In this document: one piece after another, positions 47,006 through 61,495 of the stretch
Layout of the letters: every line of letters starts with the position of its first letter
Position numbering within the stretch: the first letter of the stretch is position 1
Source: Halobacillus alkaliphilus
GTDB taxonomy: Bacteria > Bacillota > Bacilli > Bacillales > Halobacillaceae
Length of the DNA stretch: 64,000 bases
Direction of reading: 5' to 3'
Assembly: GCF_900113125.1 (NCBI RefSeq)
Contig: NZ_FOOG01000004.1
Span: 118,684 to 182,683, forward strand
Made by a program: the position numbers and the translations under genes
Notes under the pieces: model-generated
Told to the model about the DNA's origin: nothing
Databases searched by the model: none
Seen by the model: the letters and a program-made list of their open reading frames with translations, nothing else

Positions 47006-48145
47006 ATGAAATTTATAATTCAGCGGGAGCAGTTGATGCAAAGTGTTCAGGATGTCATGAAAGCTATTTCATCAAGAACGACCATCCCTATTTTGACTGG
47101 AATGAAATTAGAAGTTAGTGAAGAAGGTGTAAAACTGACCGGAAGTGATTCAGATATCTCGATTGAATCTTTTATTCCCCAAGAAGAAGATGGAATTGTT
47201 TATGTGGAGAACATTGATCCGGGAAGTATCGTACTGCAAGCTAAATATTTTCCTGATATCGTTCGTAAACTTCCCCAAAACACAGTAGAAATAGAAAGTG
47301 ATAATCACAGAAATGTTACCATTCGCTCAGGTAATGCTGAATTTCATTTGAATGGACAGGACCCTGAAGAATATCCACAGCTTCCTCAGTTACATACCGA
47401 GGATAGCTTTGAGCTGCCTATTGATCTATTAAAGAATTTAATTCGTCAAACGGTATTTGCGGTTTCTACTTCCGAAACAAGACCTATTTTGACAGGTGTT
47501 CATGTTCGCATGGAAAATGGAGAACTCGAGTTTATCGCAACGGACAGCCACCGTCTGGCATCCAGGAAGATTCCATTGGACCAGCCAGAAGGCAAAAATC
47601 TGCCTCCTGTTGTCATCCCGGGTAAAAGTTTGACTGAACTGAATAAAATTCTTGATGATTCAGAAGATACGATCGAAGTAAGTGTCACGGAGAACCAGGT
47701 ATTGTTCCGTACCAAACACCTTTACTTCTTATCCAGACTTTTGGAAGGGAATTATCCAGAGACCTCGCGTTTAATTCCTGAACAAAGTAAAACCATCGTT
47801 AAAATCGACACGAAAGAATTGCTGCAATCTGTCGACAGGGCGTCTCTATTAGCAAAAGAAAATCGTAATAACGTCGTTCGCTTAGTTACAAAAGAAAATA
47901 ACCACCTTGAAATCACGGGTAACTCCCCTGAAGTAGGAAATGTGGTTGAAGAAGTAACGGCCGATGATGTGAACGGAGAAGACCTAAAGATTTCTTTTAG
48001 TGCTAAATATATGATGGATGCTTTAAAAGCTGTGGATTATGATCAAGTAAAAGTAGAATTCACTGGAGCGATGCGTCCTTTCTTGATCCGTCCTGTAGAT
48101 GATGAACAAATTCTTCAGCTGATCTTACCTGTCCGAACCTACTGA
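47006..48145 (+). CDS. dnaN: DNA polymerase III beta subunit (sliding clamp)
   Basis: 379 residues, three-domain clamp. It starts MKFIIQREQLMQSVQDVMKAI; the middle domain begins ELPIDLLKNLIRQTVFAVS with TGVHVRMENGELEFIATDSHRL; the C terminus is RPVDDEQILQLILPVRTY. AGGAGG lies 10 bases before the ATG. Confidence 0.98.
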   Translation: MKFIIQREQLMQSVQDVMKAISSRTTIPILTGMKLEVSEEGVKLTGSDSDISIESFIPQEEDGIVYVENIDPGSIVLQAKYFPDIVRKLPQNTVEIESDNHRNVTIRSGNAEFHLNGQDPEEYPQLPQLHTEDSFELPIDLLKNLIRQTVFAVSTSETRPILTGVHVRMENGELEFIATDSHRLASRKIPLDQPEGKNLPPVVIPGKSLTELNKILDDSEDTIEVSVTENQVLFRTKHLYFLSRLLEGNYPETSRLIPEQSKTIVKIDTKELLQSVDRASLLAKENRNNVVRLVTKENNHLEITGNSPEVGNVVEEVTADDVNGEDLKISFSAKYMMDALKAVDYDQVKVEFTGAMRPFLIRPVDDEQILQLILPVRTY

Positions 48146-48206
48146 TTGATAAAAACGTGTTAGTATAAAAGGTATGTCAGTCATTCGAATATAGTACTAG
48201 TTTAAA

Positions 48207-48246
48207 AGAGGCGCTGTTATGAAAATCATAGCGGTGCCTTTTCTTA
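48207..48246 (+). terminator. Terminator after dnaN
   Basis: AGGCGCTGTTATGA / TCATAGCGGTGCCT hairpin followed by TTTCTT. Confidence 0.75.
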
Positions 48247-48347
48247 TGGTGAGCCGCTGAAACAGAATCAATCTCTTGGACTTTTCTTACACCTTCATCT
48301 TTAGTAAAATAAAAAGAAGGTGAATTCATGGAATAGGGTGAATGAAA

Positions 48348-48569
48348 ATGAGCGAACGTATTGAAATATCAACGGAATATATCCCGCTTGGTCAGTTTCT
48401 AAAATTATCCAACGTTGTGGAATCTGGTGGAATGGTTAAATTATTCCTTAGTGAATTTGAAGTTTTTGTAAATGGAGAGTTAGAAAACCGTCGTGGGCGT
48501 AAGCTTTACCTGGGAGATACAGTCGAAATAGAAGAGTTTGGCAGCTTCACGGTTGTACGTGAAGAATAA
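48348..48569 (+). CDS. yaaA: S4-domain protein YaaA
   Basis: 73-residue RNA-binding S4-like protein of the dnaN-recF interval: ISTEYIPLGQFLKLSNVVESGG, EFEVFVNGELENRRGRKL and GDTVEIEEFG. Relatives bind 23S rRNA during late 50S assembly; this role is from family knowledge. The ATG at 48348 has AGGGTGA 6 bases upstream; an in-frame ATG at 48342 is too close to that site. Confidence 0.9.
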   Translation: MSERIEISTEYIPLGQFLKLSNVVESGGMVKLFLSEFEVFVNGELENRRGRKLYLGDTVEIEEFGSFTVVREE

Positions 48570-48588
48570 GGTGAAATGAACCTGACTT

Positions 48589-49707
48589 ATGTATATTCAT
48601 GAGCTGTCGCTTCGGTCGTTTCGAAATTATGATCAATTGTCCCTGACATTCGATCATAAGATAAATGTCATTATTGGTGAAAACGCCCAGGGAAAGACCA
48701 ATTTGATGGAAGCGATCTATGCTTTAGCCTTTACCAAATCACACAGGACCCCGAGGGATAAAGAATTAATACAATGGGACGCCGAGTATGGTAAAATAAA
48801 AGGGAGTATATTTAAACGGAATCGCCGTTTTCCTCTCGAGATTGTCATTTCGACCAAAGGGAAAAAAGCGAAGTTAAATCATATTGAACAAAAGCGCCTT
48901 AGTGATTACATAGGTGCTTTGAATGTCGTTATGTTTGCACCTGAGGATCTTAACCTGGTCAAGGGAAGCCCTCAGGTGCGTCGTCGGTTTATCGACATGG
49001 AAATCGGACAGATTCAACCGACGTATATCTATCATTTAGGACAATATCAAAAGATCCTCCGTCAGCGTAATCACCTGCTGAAAGATTTGCAGCGAAAGCC
49101 TCACGCTGACCGGACGATGCTTGGAGTTTTGACGGATCAGTTGATGGAGCATGCAGCGACGATTGTAGATCGAAGGTTCAAGTTTATGCAGCTGCTCCGT
49201 TCATGGGCGACTCCCATCCATGAAGGAATCAGCCGGAAACTAGAAAAACTCGATATTTCTTATAATGCAAGTGTCAAAGTATCAGAGGATATGAATTTGG
49301 ACACAATAAAGAAAATATACATGGAAAAATTTTCAGAAATTGAAACAAAGGAAATTGAAAGAGGGACTACGCTTGCAGGACCCCACCGGGATGATCTTAT
49401 ATTTTATGTGAATGGAAAAGATGTTCAGACCTATGGTTCCCAGGGACAGCAGAGAACAACCGCCCTGTCTTTGAAGCTTGCGGAAATTGAACTTATTCAT
49501 AGTGAAGTCGGCGAGTACCCCATTCTTCTTCTGGATGATGTGCTCAGCGAACTGGACGATTACCGGCAATCCCATCTGCTTCATACCATCCAGGGGAAAG
49601 TTCAAACCTTTGTTTCAACGACTAGTATAGATGGAATTGAACATGAAGCTTTGAAGCATGCAGAGATCTTTCATGTTAAAGAAGGAACGATCGAAGTAGA
49701 GAAATGA
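48589..49707 (+). CDS. recF: DNA replication and repair protein RecF
   Basis: 372-residue SMC-like ATPase that loads RecA at gaps with RecO and RecR. Walker [14 protein letters not shown] (about 30-42), signature region [16 protein letters not shown], Walker [15 protein letters not shown], plus AGPHRDDL. The start codon lies 19 bases after yaaA. Confidence 0.97.
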   Translation: MYIHELSLRSFRNYDQLSLTFDHKINVIIGENAQGKTNLMEAIYALAFTKSHRTPRDKELIQWDAEYGKIKGSIFKRNRRFPLEIVISTKGKKAKLNHIEQKRLSDYIGALNVVMFAPEDLNLVKGSPQVRRRFIDMEIGQIQPTYIYHLGQYQKILRQRNHLLKDLQRKPHADRTMLGVLTDQLMEHAATIVDRRFKFMQLLRSWATPIHEGISRKLEKLDISYNASVKVSEDMNLDTIKKIYMEKFSEIETKEIERGTTLAGPHRDDLIFYVNGKDVQTYGSQGQQRTTALSLKLAEIELIHSEVGEYPILLLDDVLSELDDYRQSHLLHTIQGKVQTFVSTTSIDGIEHEALKHAEIFHVKEGTIEVEK

Positions 49708-49716
49708 GGTGGCAAA

Positions 49717-50001
49717 TTGTTCATTCATATCGGTGACGATCATGTCATCCAATCAAAAGATGTGGTAGCGATTATCGATCACAGTTTGATGACATCGTCC
49801 TCTATTATCGAGGAAATGATTTTTAATCAGCGAAAAAACAGACGCGTGGTGGAAACAGAAGAAGACCATGTGAAAGCCATCGTGATTACAAATGATTATA
49901 TATATTTCAGCCCGCTTTCTGTATTCACGTTGAAGAAGAGGGCGAATATGAAGACCACGTTAAATAAACTGGAAGACTTCTCTGAAGAGTCAGGTGGGTA
50001 A
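49717..50001 (+). CDS. remB: RemB (YaaB), DUF370 family
   Basis: 94-residue DUF370 protein between recF and gyrB, as in B. subtilis. MFIHIGDDHVIQSKDVVAIIDH is characteristic; RemA-type relatives act as DNA-binding regulators of matrix and osmoprotection genes. The start is TTG 49717 after GAGGTGG. Nine bases after recF. Confidence 0.9.
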   Translation: MFIHIGDDHVIQSKDVVAIIDHSLMTSSSIIEEMIFNQRKNRRVVETEEDHVKAIVITNDYIYFSPLSVFTLKKRANMKTTLNKLEDFSEESGG

Positions 50002-50053
50002 GAGGAGATCGTCAGTGAGAGAGTTCATAAGTAAAACCACTTGAGAAATGTAG

Positions 50054-51982
<1,929 letters not shown>

Positions 51983-52087
51983 GAAATAAACGAATGGTAG
52001 TCACGATAAAAATAGAAACATTGTAAATGGATGGGGAAAGGCTCTTAGAGCTTTTCTCCCCTTATAGGTTATTAGGAGGTAAATAGA

Positions 52088-54622
52088 ATGGTGGATCAAC
52101 CCGAACGCCCACGCGTGCAGGAAATTAATATAAGCCAGGAAATGCGTACATCCTTCCTGGATTATGCCATGAGTGTTATTGTGGCGCGTGCTTTGCCTGA
52201 CGTCCGTGATGGTTTGAAACCTGTACACCGCCGGATTTTGTATGCGATGCATGATTTAGGCATGCATTCAGATAAAGCTCACAAAAAATCTGCCCGTATT
52301 GTAGGGGAAGTGATCGGTAAATATCACCCGCACGGTGATTCGGCCGTATACGATACGATGGTGCGTATGGCTCAGGACTTCAACTACCGTTATATGCTCG
52401 TGGATGGCCACGGAAACTTCGGTTCTGTAGACGGCGACGCCGCTGCCGCTATGCGTTATACGGAAGCAAGAATGTCCAAAATTTCTATGGAGATTTTGCG
52501 TGACATCAATAAAGATACGATTGATTATGATGACAACTATGACGGCACGGAGAAGGAGCCTCTTGTCTTACCTGCTAAATTCCCGAACTTACTCGTTAAC
52601 GGTGGTTCCGGTATCGCGGTAGGGATGGCTACGAATATTCCTCCCCATCAGCTGGGTGAAGTAATTGATGCTGTACTTGCTGTCAGTAAAGATCCGGATA
52701 TTACCATTCAAGAATTGATGGAAAACCACATCTACGGACCGGATTTCCCAACATCCGGAAAAATCCTCGGATTTAGCGGGATCCGCAAAGCTTATGAAAC
52801 CGGAAAAGGATCGATTACAGTAAGGGCAAATGTTGAAATCGAAGAACAGGCGAATGGGAAAGCACGCTTAATTGTTACGGAGCTTCCGTATCAGGTGAAC
52901 AAAGCTCGTCTGGTCGAGAAAATAGCAGATCTTGCCCGCGACAAGAAAATTGACGGCATTACGGACCTCCGGGACGAGTCTGACCGTACTGGACTGCGCG
53001 TCGTAATCGAATTACGTCGGGATGCTAATCCAAATGTGCTGTTGAACAACCTCTACAAGATGACGGCTCTTCAATCCACATTTGGTATTAATATGCTGGC
53101 TCTGGTTAACGGTCATCCAAGAGTATTGAACCTGAAACAGTGCCTGGAATACTATTTGGAGCACCAGAAAGAAGTCATCAAGCGTAGAACTGCTTATGAA
53201 CTTCGTAAAGCGGAAGCAAGAGCTCATATCCTGGAAGGTCTTCGTGTAGCTCTGGATCATTTAGACAAAGTGATTACGCTCATTCGTGAGTCACAAACGA
53301 CTGAAATTGCTAAAAGTGGTTTAATGGAGCGTTATGAGCTGTCCGATCGCCAGGCTCAAGCTATTCTGGATATGCGTCTTCAACGTCTGACTGGTTTAGA
53401 ACGTGAGAAGATTGAAAGTGAATACCAGGATCTCATGAAGCTGATTGCTGAATTGAAAGCAATCCTTGCTGATGAAGAGAAAGTTCTGGAAATTATTCGG
53501 GAAGAACTCGAAGATGTAAAAGAACGCTTTAACGATGAACGTCGTACAGAAATTGTACTTGGCGGCAGTGACTTTATTGAAGACGAAGATTTAATACCGG
53601 AGGAAACGGTTATTGTAACCTTGACGCATCAAGGTTATGTCAAACGTCTCCCGGCTAACACGTATCGTTCTCAACGCAGAGGCGGCCGTGGTGTACAAGG
53701 GATGGGCACCCACGAAGAAGATTTTGTGGAACACTTGCTCTCCACCTCAACGCACAATACGCTGCTGTTCTTCTCCAATAAAGGAAAAGTGTATAAGGCA
53801 AAAGGCTATGAAGTTCCTGAATTCAGCCGCACGGCTAAAGGGATTCCAATTATCAATATGCTGAACATTGAGCGGGATGAGTGGATTAACGCCGTCATTA
53901 CCGTAGAAGACTTCGTCGATGATTGGTATCTTCTGTTTACAACAAGGAACGGTATCACCAAACGGACGACACTTTCCCAATTTGCGAACATCCGCCGCGG
54001 CGGTCTGATTGCACTTGGACTTCGGGAAGACGACGAATTGATCTCCGTGAAACTGACAGATGGCCAAAAGGATATTATGATTGGTACCAGAAATGGCTAT
54101 CTCATCCGGTTTAACGAAGATCAAATCCGTGCTATGGGCCGTACAGCTGCAGGTGTTAAAGGCATCTCGCTTAGAGATGACGACCGCGTTGTATCCATGG
54201 AAATCCTGGAGGACGACCTGCAGGTTCTTACCGTCACAAGTAAAGGATATGGGAAGCGGACACCGGCAACGGATTACCGCATTACCAACCGGGGCGGTAA
54301 AGGAATTATTACGTGTAACCTTACCGAGAAAAACGGTTATGTCGTCGCTACCCAGGCCGTGAATGGTGAAGAAGATATAATGATCATCACGGAAAGTGGA
54401 GTGCTGATCCGGATGCCGCTCGAAAGCATTTCTGAAACTGGAAGGAATACTCAGGGTGTCCGGTTGATCCGTCTTGGAGACGGGGAAGAAGTAGCCACGG
54501 TTGCTCGTGTAGAATCAGAAAAAGAAGAAGAAGAAATTATTGAAGAAGCACTTGAAAAGAATGAAGATAAAGAAACAACATCAGAGGAATCTAAAGAAGT
54601 GGAAGACACTCCTGAAGAATAA
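52088..54622 (+). CDS. gyrA: DNA gyrase subunit A
   Basis: 844 residues. The winged-helix part has the drug-pocket segment [14 protein letters not shown], with the wild-type-like Ser and Asp, and the catalytic Tyr in [11 protein letters not shown]-terminal pinwheel blades include the GyrA box [10 protein letters not shown]. The acidic Glu/Lys tail (about 805-844) is longer than in many relatives. AGGAGG lies upstream. Confidence 0.98.
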   Translation: MVDQPERPRVQEINISQEMRTSFLDYAMSVIVARALPDVRDGLKPVHRRILYAMHDLGMHSDKAHKKSARIVGEVIGKYHPHGDSAVYDTMVRMAQDFNYRYMLVDGHGNFGSVDGDAAAAMRYTEARMSKISMEILRDINKDTIDYDDNYDGTEKEPLVLPAKFPNLLVNGGSGIAVGMATNIPPHQLGEVIDAVLAVSKDPDITIQELMENHIYGPDFPTSGKILGFSGIRKAYETGKGSITVRANVEIEEQANGKARLIVTELPYQVNKARLVEKIADLARDKKIDGITDLRDESDRTGLRVVIELRRDANPNVLLNNLYKMTALQSTFGINMLALVNGHPRVLNLKQCLEYYLEHQKEVIKRRTAYELRKAEARAHILEGLRVALDHLDKVITLIRESQTTEIAKSGLMERYELSDRQAQAILDMRLQRLTGLEREKIESEYQDLMKLIAELKAILADEEKVLEIIREELEDVKERFNDERRTEIVLGGSDFIEDEDLIPEETVIVTLTHQGYVKRLPANTYRSQRRGGRGVQGMGTHEEDFVEHLLSTSTHNTLLFFSNKGKVYKAKGYEVPEFSRTAKGIPIINMLNIERDEWINAVITVEDFVDDWYLLFTTRNGITKRTTLSQFANIRRGGLIALGLREDDELISVKLTDGQKDIMIGTRNGYLIRFNEDQIRAMGRTAAGVKGISLRDDDRVVSMEILEDDLQVLTVTSKGYGKRTPATDYRITNRGGKGIITCNLTEKNGYVVATQAVNGEEDIMIITESGVLIRMPLESISETGRNTQGVRLIRLGDGEEVATVARVESEKEEEEIIEEALEKNEDKETTSEESKEVEDTPEE

Positions 54623-54648
54623 CCTCCCCCGTTTGCTGGGAAATGCCA

Positions 54649-54686
54649 AGCCGCCTGTCGAAATCTACGGCAGGCGGCTTTTTTTA
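54649..54686 (+). terminator. Terminator of gyrA
   Basis: AGCCGCCTG / CAGGCGGCT stem followed by seven T. Confidence 0.93.
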
Positions 54687-54742
54687 AGATATTTTAGTGA
54701 ATCATAATAGCTATACTCCTTTTAAGAGAGGTGGAAAACGAT

Positions 54743-55840
54743 ATGCGGGTGCACCCTTCCCAATTGGTTACGGGCTGTTTAATAACAAAAGATGTAATGG
54801 GACGTACTAAAAATCCAATTATTCCTAAAAACACGTTGGTTCATCCTATACATATCCAAGTGTTAAAGAAATTTCTAATTGAATCCGTTGAAGTTGCGAA
54901 CAAACTTTCAGACGGTTCCCCTTTTGTACCCGAGTCTGTAGACGATGAACCGATCGAAACACAGCCGTCAGGCTCATCCGAGTCAAGCCAGCAGCTTCCC
55001 TTTCACGACCAGTATGTACAGGCGGTTCAATCCTATAAGAAGTGGTTTTCGGATTGGCGGGCAGGAGCATCCATCGATATCAAAGCCATACGTGAAGTAA
55101 TGGTTCCCTTATTAGAAAATGCTGTTCAGGAGAAGCAGGAGGTTTTCAAACTTCATAACTATTCATCAACCTGGGATTACCTTTACCACCATAGTGTGGC
55201 GATGAGTGTTATGGCCTCTTATTTAGCTTATAAAATGGACTATGAATACGGGGAGTGGATTCAAGTAGGACTGGCAGGGTTACTCAGTGATGCCGGAATG
55301 GCCAAAGTCGATCAACGGGTAATAGATAAAGAGGCTCCGCTCACAGAACGGGAATTTGAACAAATAAAACATCACCCTGCACACTCTTACCGTCTGGTGG
55401 AAAACATTCAGGCGTTGAGCCGCCCCGCCAAGCTTGCTGTTTTACAGCATCATGAGCGATTGGACGGAACCGGTTATCCTCTTGGACTGAACCATACCAA
55501 AATTCATCTCTATAGTCAGCTTATTGCAGTTAGTGATATGTACCATGCCATGACTTCAGAACGTGTGTACCGCCAAAAGCATTCTCCTTTTAAAGTCCTT
55601 GAGAATGTTCTTAAGGAACAGTTCGGACGCTATGATCACACCGTTATTCAAGTGTTAGTCAAAGAAATGACCAATTATTCAACCGGCACGAATATAAGAC
55701 TGTCCAACAATCGGCGGGCGGAAATTGTCTTTGTAGATCAAACCCATCCCACAAGACCAATGATTCGTTTAGAAGAAGATGGAGAAATTTATCACTTAAA
55801 AGAACACAAGCATCTACATATAGAAGAAATACTGGATTAA
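54743..55840 (+). CDS. HD-GYP-like protein with a degenerate metal site
   Basis: 365 residues. An N-terminal part (1-50) with RVHPSQLVTGCLITKDV resembles the domain often found before HD-GYP; an acidic linker follows; the HD-GYP-like domain is at about 150-340. HD-GYP proteins cleave c-di-GMP. Here HHERLDGTGYP (236-246) is intact, but the usual HDIGK reads S182-D183-A-G-M: the metal-binding histidine and the lysine are missing. Hydrolysis is therefore doubtful; a binding or structural role is likely. ATG 54743 follows GAGGTGG. It sits where B. subtilis has an rRNA operon between gyrA and yaaC. Confidence 0.85.
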   Translation: MRVHPSQLVTGCLITKDVMGRTKNPIIPKNTLVHPIHIQVLKKFLIESVEVANKLSDGSPFVPESVDDEPIETQPSGSSESSQQLPFHDQYVQAVQSYKKWFSDWRAGASIDIKAIREVMVPLLENAVQEKQEVFKLHNYSSTWDYLYHHSVAMSVMASYLAYKMDYEYGEWIQVGLAGLLSDAGMAKVDQRVIDKEAPLTEREFEQIKHHPAHSYRLVENIQALSRPAKLAVLQHHERLDGTGYPLGLNHTKIHLYSQLIAVSDMYHAMTSERVYRQKHSPFKVLENVLKEQFGRYDHTVIQVLVKEMTNYSTGTNIRLSNNRRAEIVFVDQTHPTRPMIRLEEDGEIYHLKEHKHLHIEEILD

Positions 55841-55842
55841 TG

Positions 55843-55884
55843 AAAGACAAGTTGATATCAAAGAACAGATGTCAGCTTGTCTTT
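55843..55884. terminator. Bidirectional terminator between the HD-GYP gene and yaaC
   Basis: AAAGACAAGTTGAT / ATGTCAGCTTGTCTTT hairpin spanning the gap and the last codons of yaaC. Confidence 0.7.
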
Positions 55885-56574
55885 TAACCATCCGGAGATT
55901 AACATAGGAATCTGTTCGCTTGCGCTTTTGAGAAATTCGATGATAAATACATAGTCTTCCCGGTCCCTCATTTGCTGCATTTCTCCCCACCATTCTCCCT
56001 CATAGCGAACTAGCATACTTAAGTTATACAGAACGGCAAAATAAGCAAGTAATGGAGGCCAGGTTTCATCTGCAGACGGTCGCTCAAAGTCTTTAAAGGC
56101 ATAGATGGAAGCCATAGCTTCTAAGGGGCGAAGCAGTTCATCCATCGAGACTTTTTCCTTTGACGATGTAAATTGGAACAGATGATCTGCTGCGTGAGGA
56201 AATAGTCCATGAGGCTGAACTCGAATATCATCCTCTAAAAAGCGGTAATGCTGTTTCTTTCTTTTTCTGGTCGACAGACCGTGAGCTAAAACCTTGGCTG
56301 TAGCAGGGTAACCAGGATCTACAGTTAGAAGGCAGCTTTTTAAGTAGTGATTGAGTCCATAATAAAAAAGGAGCGGCTGGACACTCAATGGAGTCGATTT
56401 TGCAGACTCCCAGTAGTCACTTCCCAGATTTAAGCCATATATAAATCGTTCAGCGTTCTGGTAAGCATGGTGAGAAGCTTTCGGATTGTTTATGTTTTCA
56501 TAACAGGCCAGTAAAAATGGTCTGGTGTGAGCGGTAACTTGTAAGTAATTAAGAATGGTCTCTTCCTTAAGCAT
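55858..56574 (-). CDS. yaaC: YaaC-like protein
   Basis: 238 residues, against about 315 in B. subtilis YaaC, so this form looks shorter at the C terminus or within. Shared parts include PLSVQPLLFYYGLNHYLKSCLLT and KVLAHGLSTRKRKKQ. Function unknown. Antisense to its neighbours, as in B. subtilis, just before guaB. AGGAGAGG precedes the ATG. Confidence 0.85.
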   Translation of the reverse strand: MLKEETILNYLQVTAHTRPFLLACYENINNPKASHHAYQNAERFIYGLNLGSDYWESAKSTPLSVQPLLFYYGLNHYLKSCLLTVDPGYPATAKVLAHGLSTRKRKKQHYRFLEDDIRVQPHGLFPHAADHLFQFTSSKEKVSMDELLRPLEAMASIYAFKDFERPSADETWPPLLAYFAVLYNLSMLVRYEGEWWGEMQQMRDREDYVFIIEFLKSASEQIPMLISGWLKDKLTSVL

Positions 56575-56808
56575 GGGAGTGCCTCTCCTTTCGTTACGTT
56601 CATCCTCAATTTTGCAAACAAAGCAGAAAGCGCTTTAATTATATAGTACTCTGCTAAAGTGTCTGAAAAGCAGTCCCGACAGGGGATTTATGGGATTTTT
56701 TTATGGTTGAAAAACGACAGTCATTGTCGTATTGTAAATAACAATAAGAAAGTATTTTACGTAGTTATCGGTTATTATTCCCCACCTTTACCCAAACTAT
56801 TTGAATAA

Positions 56809-58293
<1,485 letters not shown>

Positions 58294-58307
58294 CTTGAGT
58301 AATTATT

Positions 58308-58340
58308 AATAGACAGGGACTATTTCCCTGTCTATTCTTT
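58308..58340 (+). terminator. Terminator of guaB
   Basis: Perfect stem AATAGACAGGGA / TCCCTGTCTATT with a 5-base loop, followed by CTTTT. Confidence 0.88.
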
Positions 58341-58404
58341 TGTGAAGCCATGTGATAAAATAACGAAGGTATAATACATAATTTGTGGGTGGAGGTCGAG
58401 AAAG

Positions 58405-59736
58405 TTGAAACAAGTTTTTAAAACATCCCTGGCCGTCATGATGGCCTTTATTTTGAGCATGTCCGCAGTCTGGATGAATCCAGGGAATACATACGCGGCT
58501 ACAGTTAATGTAGAAGCGAAATCTGCTATTCTAGTAGACGCTGATTCTGGAAAGATTTTATTTGAGAAAGAGGCAGACCTTACTCTACCTCCAGCTAGTA
58601 TGACGAAAATGATGACAGAGTACCTCGTTATGGAAGCCATTCAGCAGGGCAGTATCAGCTGGGATACCACTACACAGATCAGCCAATATGCTTATGATAT
58701 ATCGGCAAACGCTAATTTTTCCGGCGTTGGCTTGAAAATGAATAAAGATTACACAGTAGAAGAACTTTATAAAGCGATGGCGATTAATTCAGATAATGCC
58801 ACGACTATTGCGCTGGCTGAATTAATTGCAGGAACAGAAGCTGAATTTGTTAAAATGATGAATGAAAAAGCCAAGGAAATGGGACTTCCGGATTATGAAT
58901 TCGTAAATTCCACGGGCTTGAACAATTCCCATCTGGGAGATAATTACCCGGAAGGAACAGCCCCTGATGCAACGAATATGCTTTCGGCACGATCCGCTGC
59001 CCTTCTTGCCTTCCACTTAATTAATGATTACCCTGAATCTTTAGATATCTCGAGCCAGCCCACAGCTGAGTTTGATGGTCAGACCATTACAAACTGGAAC
59101 TGGATGATCCCTAATATGCCCGGCGCCCTCTCACAGTTTGGTTATGAAGGAGTCGATGGTTTAAAGACAGGATACACAGAGCTTGCAGGCAACACGTTTA
59201 CAGGGACAGCCGAACAAAATGGTCAGCGTTTTATTACTGTCGTTATGAAGACCGACTCAAGAGCGTCCCGTTTCCAGCAGACAGCGAAGTTATTTGATTA
59301 TGGTTTTCAGCAATTCCAGGAGCAGACTCTTTATGAGGCTGGTTATCAACTGGAAGATGAATCTGAAATCGAGGTAGCTAAAGGAAAAGAAGAAAAGGTA
59401 GCTGTAGAGACCAATACGGATCTTCAAACACTTGTTAAAAATGGGGAAGATGAACAATACTCTATTAAGTATAACCTTTCGGAAGATCAATTGAATGAGG
59501 ACGGAAAACTTGTGGCACCTATTGAAAAAGGAGCCAAAGTAGGAACGGCTTCTCTTGTTTACAATGGAGAAGAATCCTATGACAATCTATTATCTGAGAA
59601 CCCAAATTCCGTAGATGTAGTGACTACGGCAGCCGTTGAAAAGTCCAATTGGTTTATGCTGATGATAGGCGGAATCGGTGAGTTCTTTAGCGATATTTTC
59701 AGCGGAGCTGTAGATATGGTAAAAAGTTGGTTTTAA
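58405..59736 (+). CDS. dacA: D-alanyl-D-alanine carboxypeptidase DacA (PBP5)
   Basis: 443 residues. Trims the terminal D-Ala of peptidoglycan stem peptides at the outer membrane face. The signal peptide ends near NTYAA (about 31). Active-site motifs are S65-M-T-K68, SDN in INSDNATT, and KTG in DGLKTGYT. The C-terminal beta domain and amphipathic anchor (MLMIGGIGEFFSDIFSG region) are complete. The start is TTG 58405 after GGAGG. Position guaB-dacA-pdxS matches B. subtilis. Confidence 0.96.
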   Translation: MKQVFKTSLAVMMAFILSMSAVWMNPGNTYAATVNVEAKSAILVDADSGKILFEKEADLTLPPASMTKMMTEYLVMEAIQQGSISWDTTTQISQYAYDISANANFSGVGLKMNKDYTVEELYKAMAINSDNATTIALAELIAGTEAEFVKMMNEKAKEMGLPDYEFVNSTGLNNSHLGDNYPEGTAPDATNMLSARSAALLAFHLINDYPESLDISSQPTAEFDGQTITNWNWMIPNMPGALSQFGYEGVDGLKTGYTELAGNTFTGTAEQNGQRFITVVMKTDSRASRFQQTAKLFDYGFQQFQEQTLYEAGYQLEDESEIEVAKGKEEKVAVETNTDLQTLVKNGEDEQYSIKYNLSEDQLNEDGKLVAPIEKGAKVGTASLVYNGEESYDNLLSENPNSVDVVTTAAVEKSNWFMLMIGGIGEFFSDIFSGAVDMVKSWF

Positions 59737-59861
59737 CAGTTAATGCCAATTTATTTGGTAGGATTTTAGGCTTTTTTGAGTTACAATAGATAATAAGTAA
59801 TTTTAGATTCAAATCATGCAAATGATTGATCATATACAGTCGATTCAGGGAGGAATATATT

Positions 59862-60746
59862 ATGTCACAAACAGGTACAGATCGCGTAAAACGCGGAATG
59901 GCAGAAATGCAAAAAGGCGGCGTCATCATGGACGTTGTAAATGCGGAACAGGCAAAAATAGCTGAAGAAGCGGGAGCGGTAGCCGTAATGGCTCTTGAAC
60001 GCGTACCAGCTGATATTCGTGCAGCTGGAGGCGTAGCTCGAATGGCAGATCCAAGTATCGTGGAAGACGTTATGAATGCTGTTTCTATTCCGGTCATGGC
60101 AAAAGCTCGTATCGGGCACATTACAGAAGCACGTGTACTAGAAGCTTTAGGTGTCGATTATATCGATGAAAGTGAAGTACTTACGCCAGCGGATGAAGTT
60201 TATCATATCAAAAAGGATGATTATACCGTCCCATTCGTTTGCGGCTGCCGTAACTTGGGAGAAGCTACACGCCGTATTCGTGAAGGAGCTTCTATGCTTC
60301 GTACTAAAGGGGAACCTGGTACAGGCAACATCGTAGAAGCTGTTAGTCACATGAGACAAGTTCAATCCCAAATTCGTCATCTTCGCGGTTTATCAGAAGA
60401 TGAAGTGATGGTTTATGCGAAAGATAATGGAGCTCCATTTGATCTTCTTATGGAAATCCGTGAAGCAGGACGTCTTCCTGTCGTAAACTTTGCAGCCGGT
60501 GGAATTGCTACCCCTTCTGATGCAGCATTGATGATGCAGCTTGGAGCAGACGGTGTATTCGTAGGCTCAGGTATTTTCAAATCCAACGATCCAGAACGCT
60601 TTGCTCGTGCGATTGTAGAAGCTACTACGCATTATGATGACTACAAATTGATTGGTGAGCTTTCCAGAGGTCTGGGCACAGCCATGAAGGGCATGGAAAT
60701 GTCTACGCTTGCTGCCGACCAGCGTATGCAGGATCGCAGTCAATAA
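59862..60746 (+). CDS. pdxS: Pyridoxal 5'-phosphate synthase subunit PdxS
   Basis: 294 residues. Builds PLP from ribose 5-phosphate, glyceraldehyde 3-phosphate and PdxT-derived ammonia. [18 protein letters not shown] start, then [19 protein letters not shown] and the lysine-bearing MAKARIGH, and [15 protein letters not shown] 59862 with GGGAGG upstream; the longer frame lacks a site. Confidence 0.98.
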   Translation: MSQTGTDRVKRGMAEMQKGGVIMDVVNAEQAKIAEEAGAVAVMALERVPADIRAAGGVARMADPSIVEDVMNAVSIPVMAKARIGHITEARVLEALGVDYIDESEVLTPADEVYHIKKDDYTVPFVCGCRNLGEATRRIREGASMLRTKGEPGTGNIVEAVSHMRQVQSQIRHLRGLSEDEVMVYAKDNGAPFDLLMEIREAGRLPVVNFAAGGIATPSDAALMMQLGADGVFVGSGIFKSNDPERFARAIVEATTHYDDYKLIGELSRGLGTAMKGMEMSTLAADQRMQDRSQ

Positions 60747-60859
60747 ATAATTAGAAGGCGGATCAGGGGTCTTGAGACAGGCCCCATCCGCTGCTGATTC
60801 TTCGTTTATATTTATGATCGTTAGAATGATTTAGGATAGATTTAAAGGAGACATGCATC

Positions 60860-61450
60860 ATGACCACAATCGGTGTATTAGGACTTCAAGGAGCTTTTCG
60901 TGAGCATGTACGTTCCATCGAAGCTTCAGGTGCAGAAAGTGTTGTAGTGAAAAAGGTTGAACAGCTTGAGAATATCGACGGACTTATTATCCCAGGCGGC
61001 GAAAGTACAACCATCAGACGACTTATCGATAAGTATGGATTCCTTGAGCCCCTTCGTGATTTTGGAAAACAAGGAAAGCCGATTTTCGGTACTTGTGCAG
61101 GATTAATTCTGCTTGCTTCAGAAATTGATGGATCATATGACGTGCATTTAGGACTGATGGACATCAAAGTACGCCGTAATGCCTTCGGAAGGCAGCGCGA
61201 AAGCTTTGAGGTGGATCTCGATATCGAAGGCGTGGCTGAAGGATACAATGCTGTATTTATACGCGCCCCTTATATTGAAGGGGTAGGTGAATCCGGTAAA
61301 GTATTAGCTACGTATAACGGACATATCGTAGCTGCCCAGCAGGATGGTTACCTGGCTTGTTCCTTCCATCCTGAATTGACTGAAGATCATCGAATGACCG
61401 CTCATTTTGTTAAAATGGTGGAAGAGTCTAAAAAATCACTTGCATTATGA
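60860..61450 (+). CDS. pdxT: Pyridoxal 5'-phosphate synthase glutaminase PdxT
   Basis: 196 residues. Supplies ammonia to Pdx[14 protein letters not shown] start, [10 protein letters not shown], nucleophile cysteine in [10 protein letters not shown], and [11 protein letters not shown] with the catalytic His and Glu. AAAGGAG precedes the ATG. The pdxS-pdxT gap of 113 bases holds an imperfect GC-rich hairpin (about 60758-60792) that lacks a T-run. Confidence 0.97.
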   Translation: MTTIGVLGLQGAFREHVRSIEASGAESVVVKKVEQLENIDGLIIPGGESTTIRRLIDKYGFLEPLRDFGKQGKPIFGTCAGLILLASEIDGSYDVHLGLMDIKVRRNAFGRQRESFEVDLDIEGVAEGYNAVFIRAPYIEGVGESGKVLATYNGHIVAAQQDGYLACSFHPELTEDHRMTAHFVKMVEESKKSLAL

Positions 61451-61495
61451 TTGAATATCCGCTAATGTTATTAGACACAATAGCTAATAGATAAC

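Noticed and set aside
56624..56640. AGAAAGCGCTTTAAT upstream of yaaC as a CcpA cre site
   Set aside because: The invariant TG at the start of the cre consensus is replaced by AG and the 3' half is weak.
60758..60792. GC-rich hairpin between pdxS and pdxT as a terminator
   Set aside because: There is no T-run after it and pdxS and pdxT are expected to be cotranscribed.
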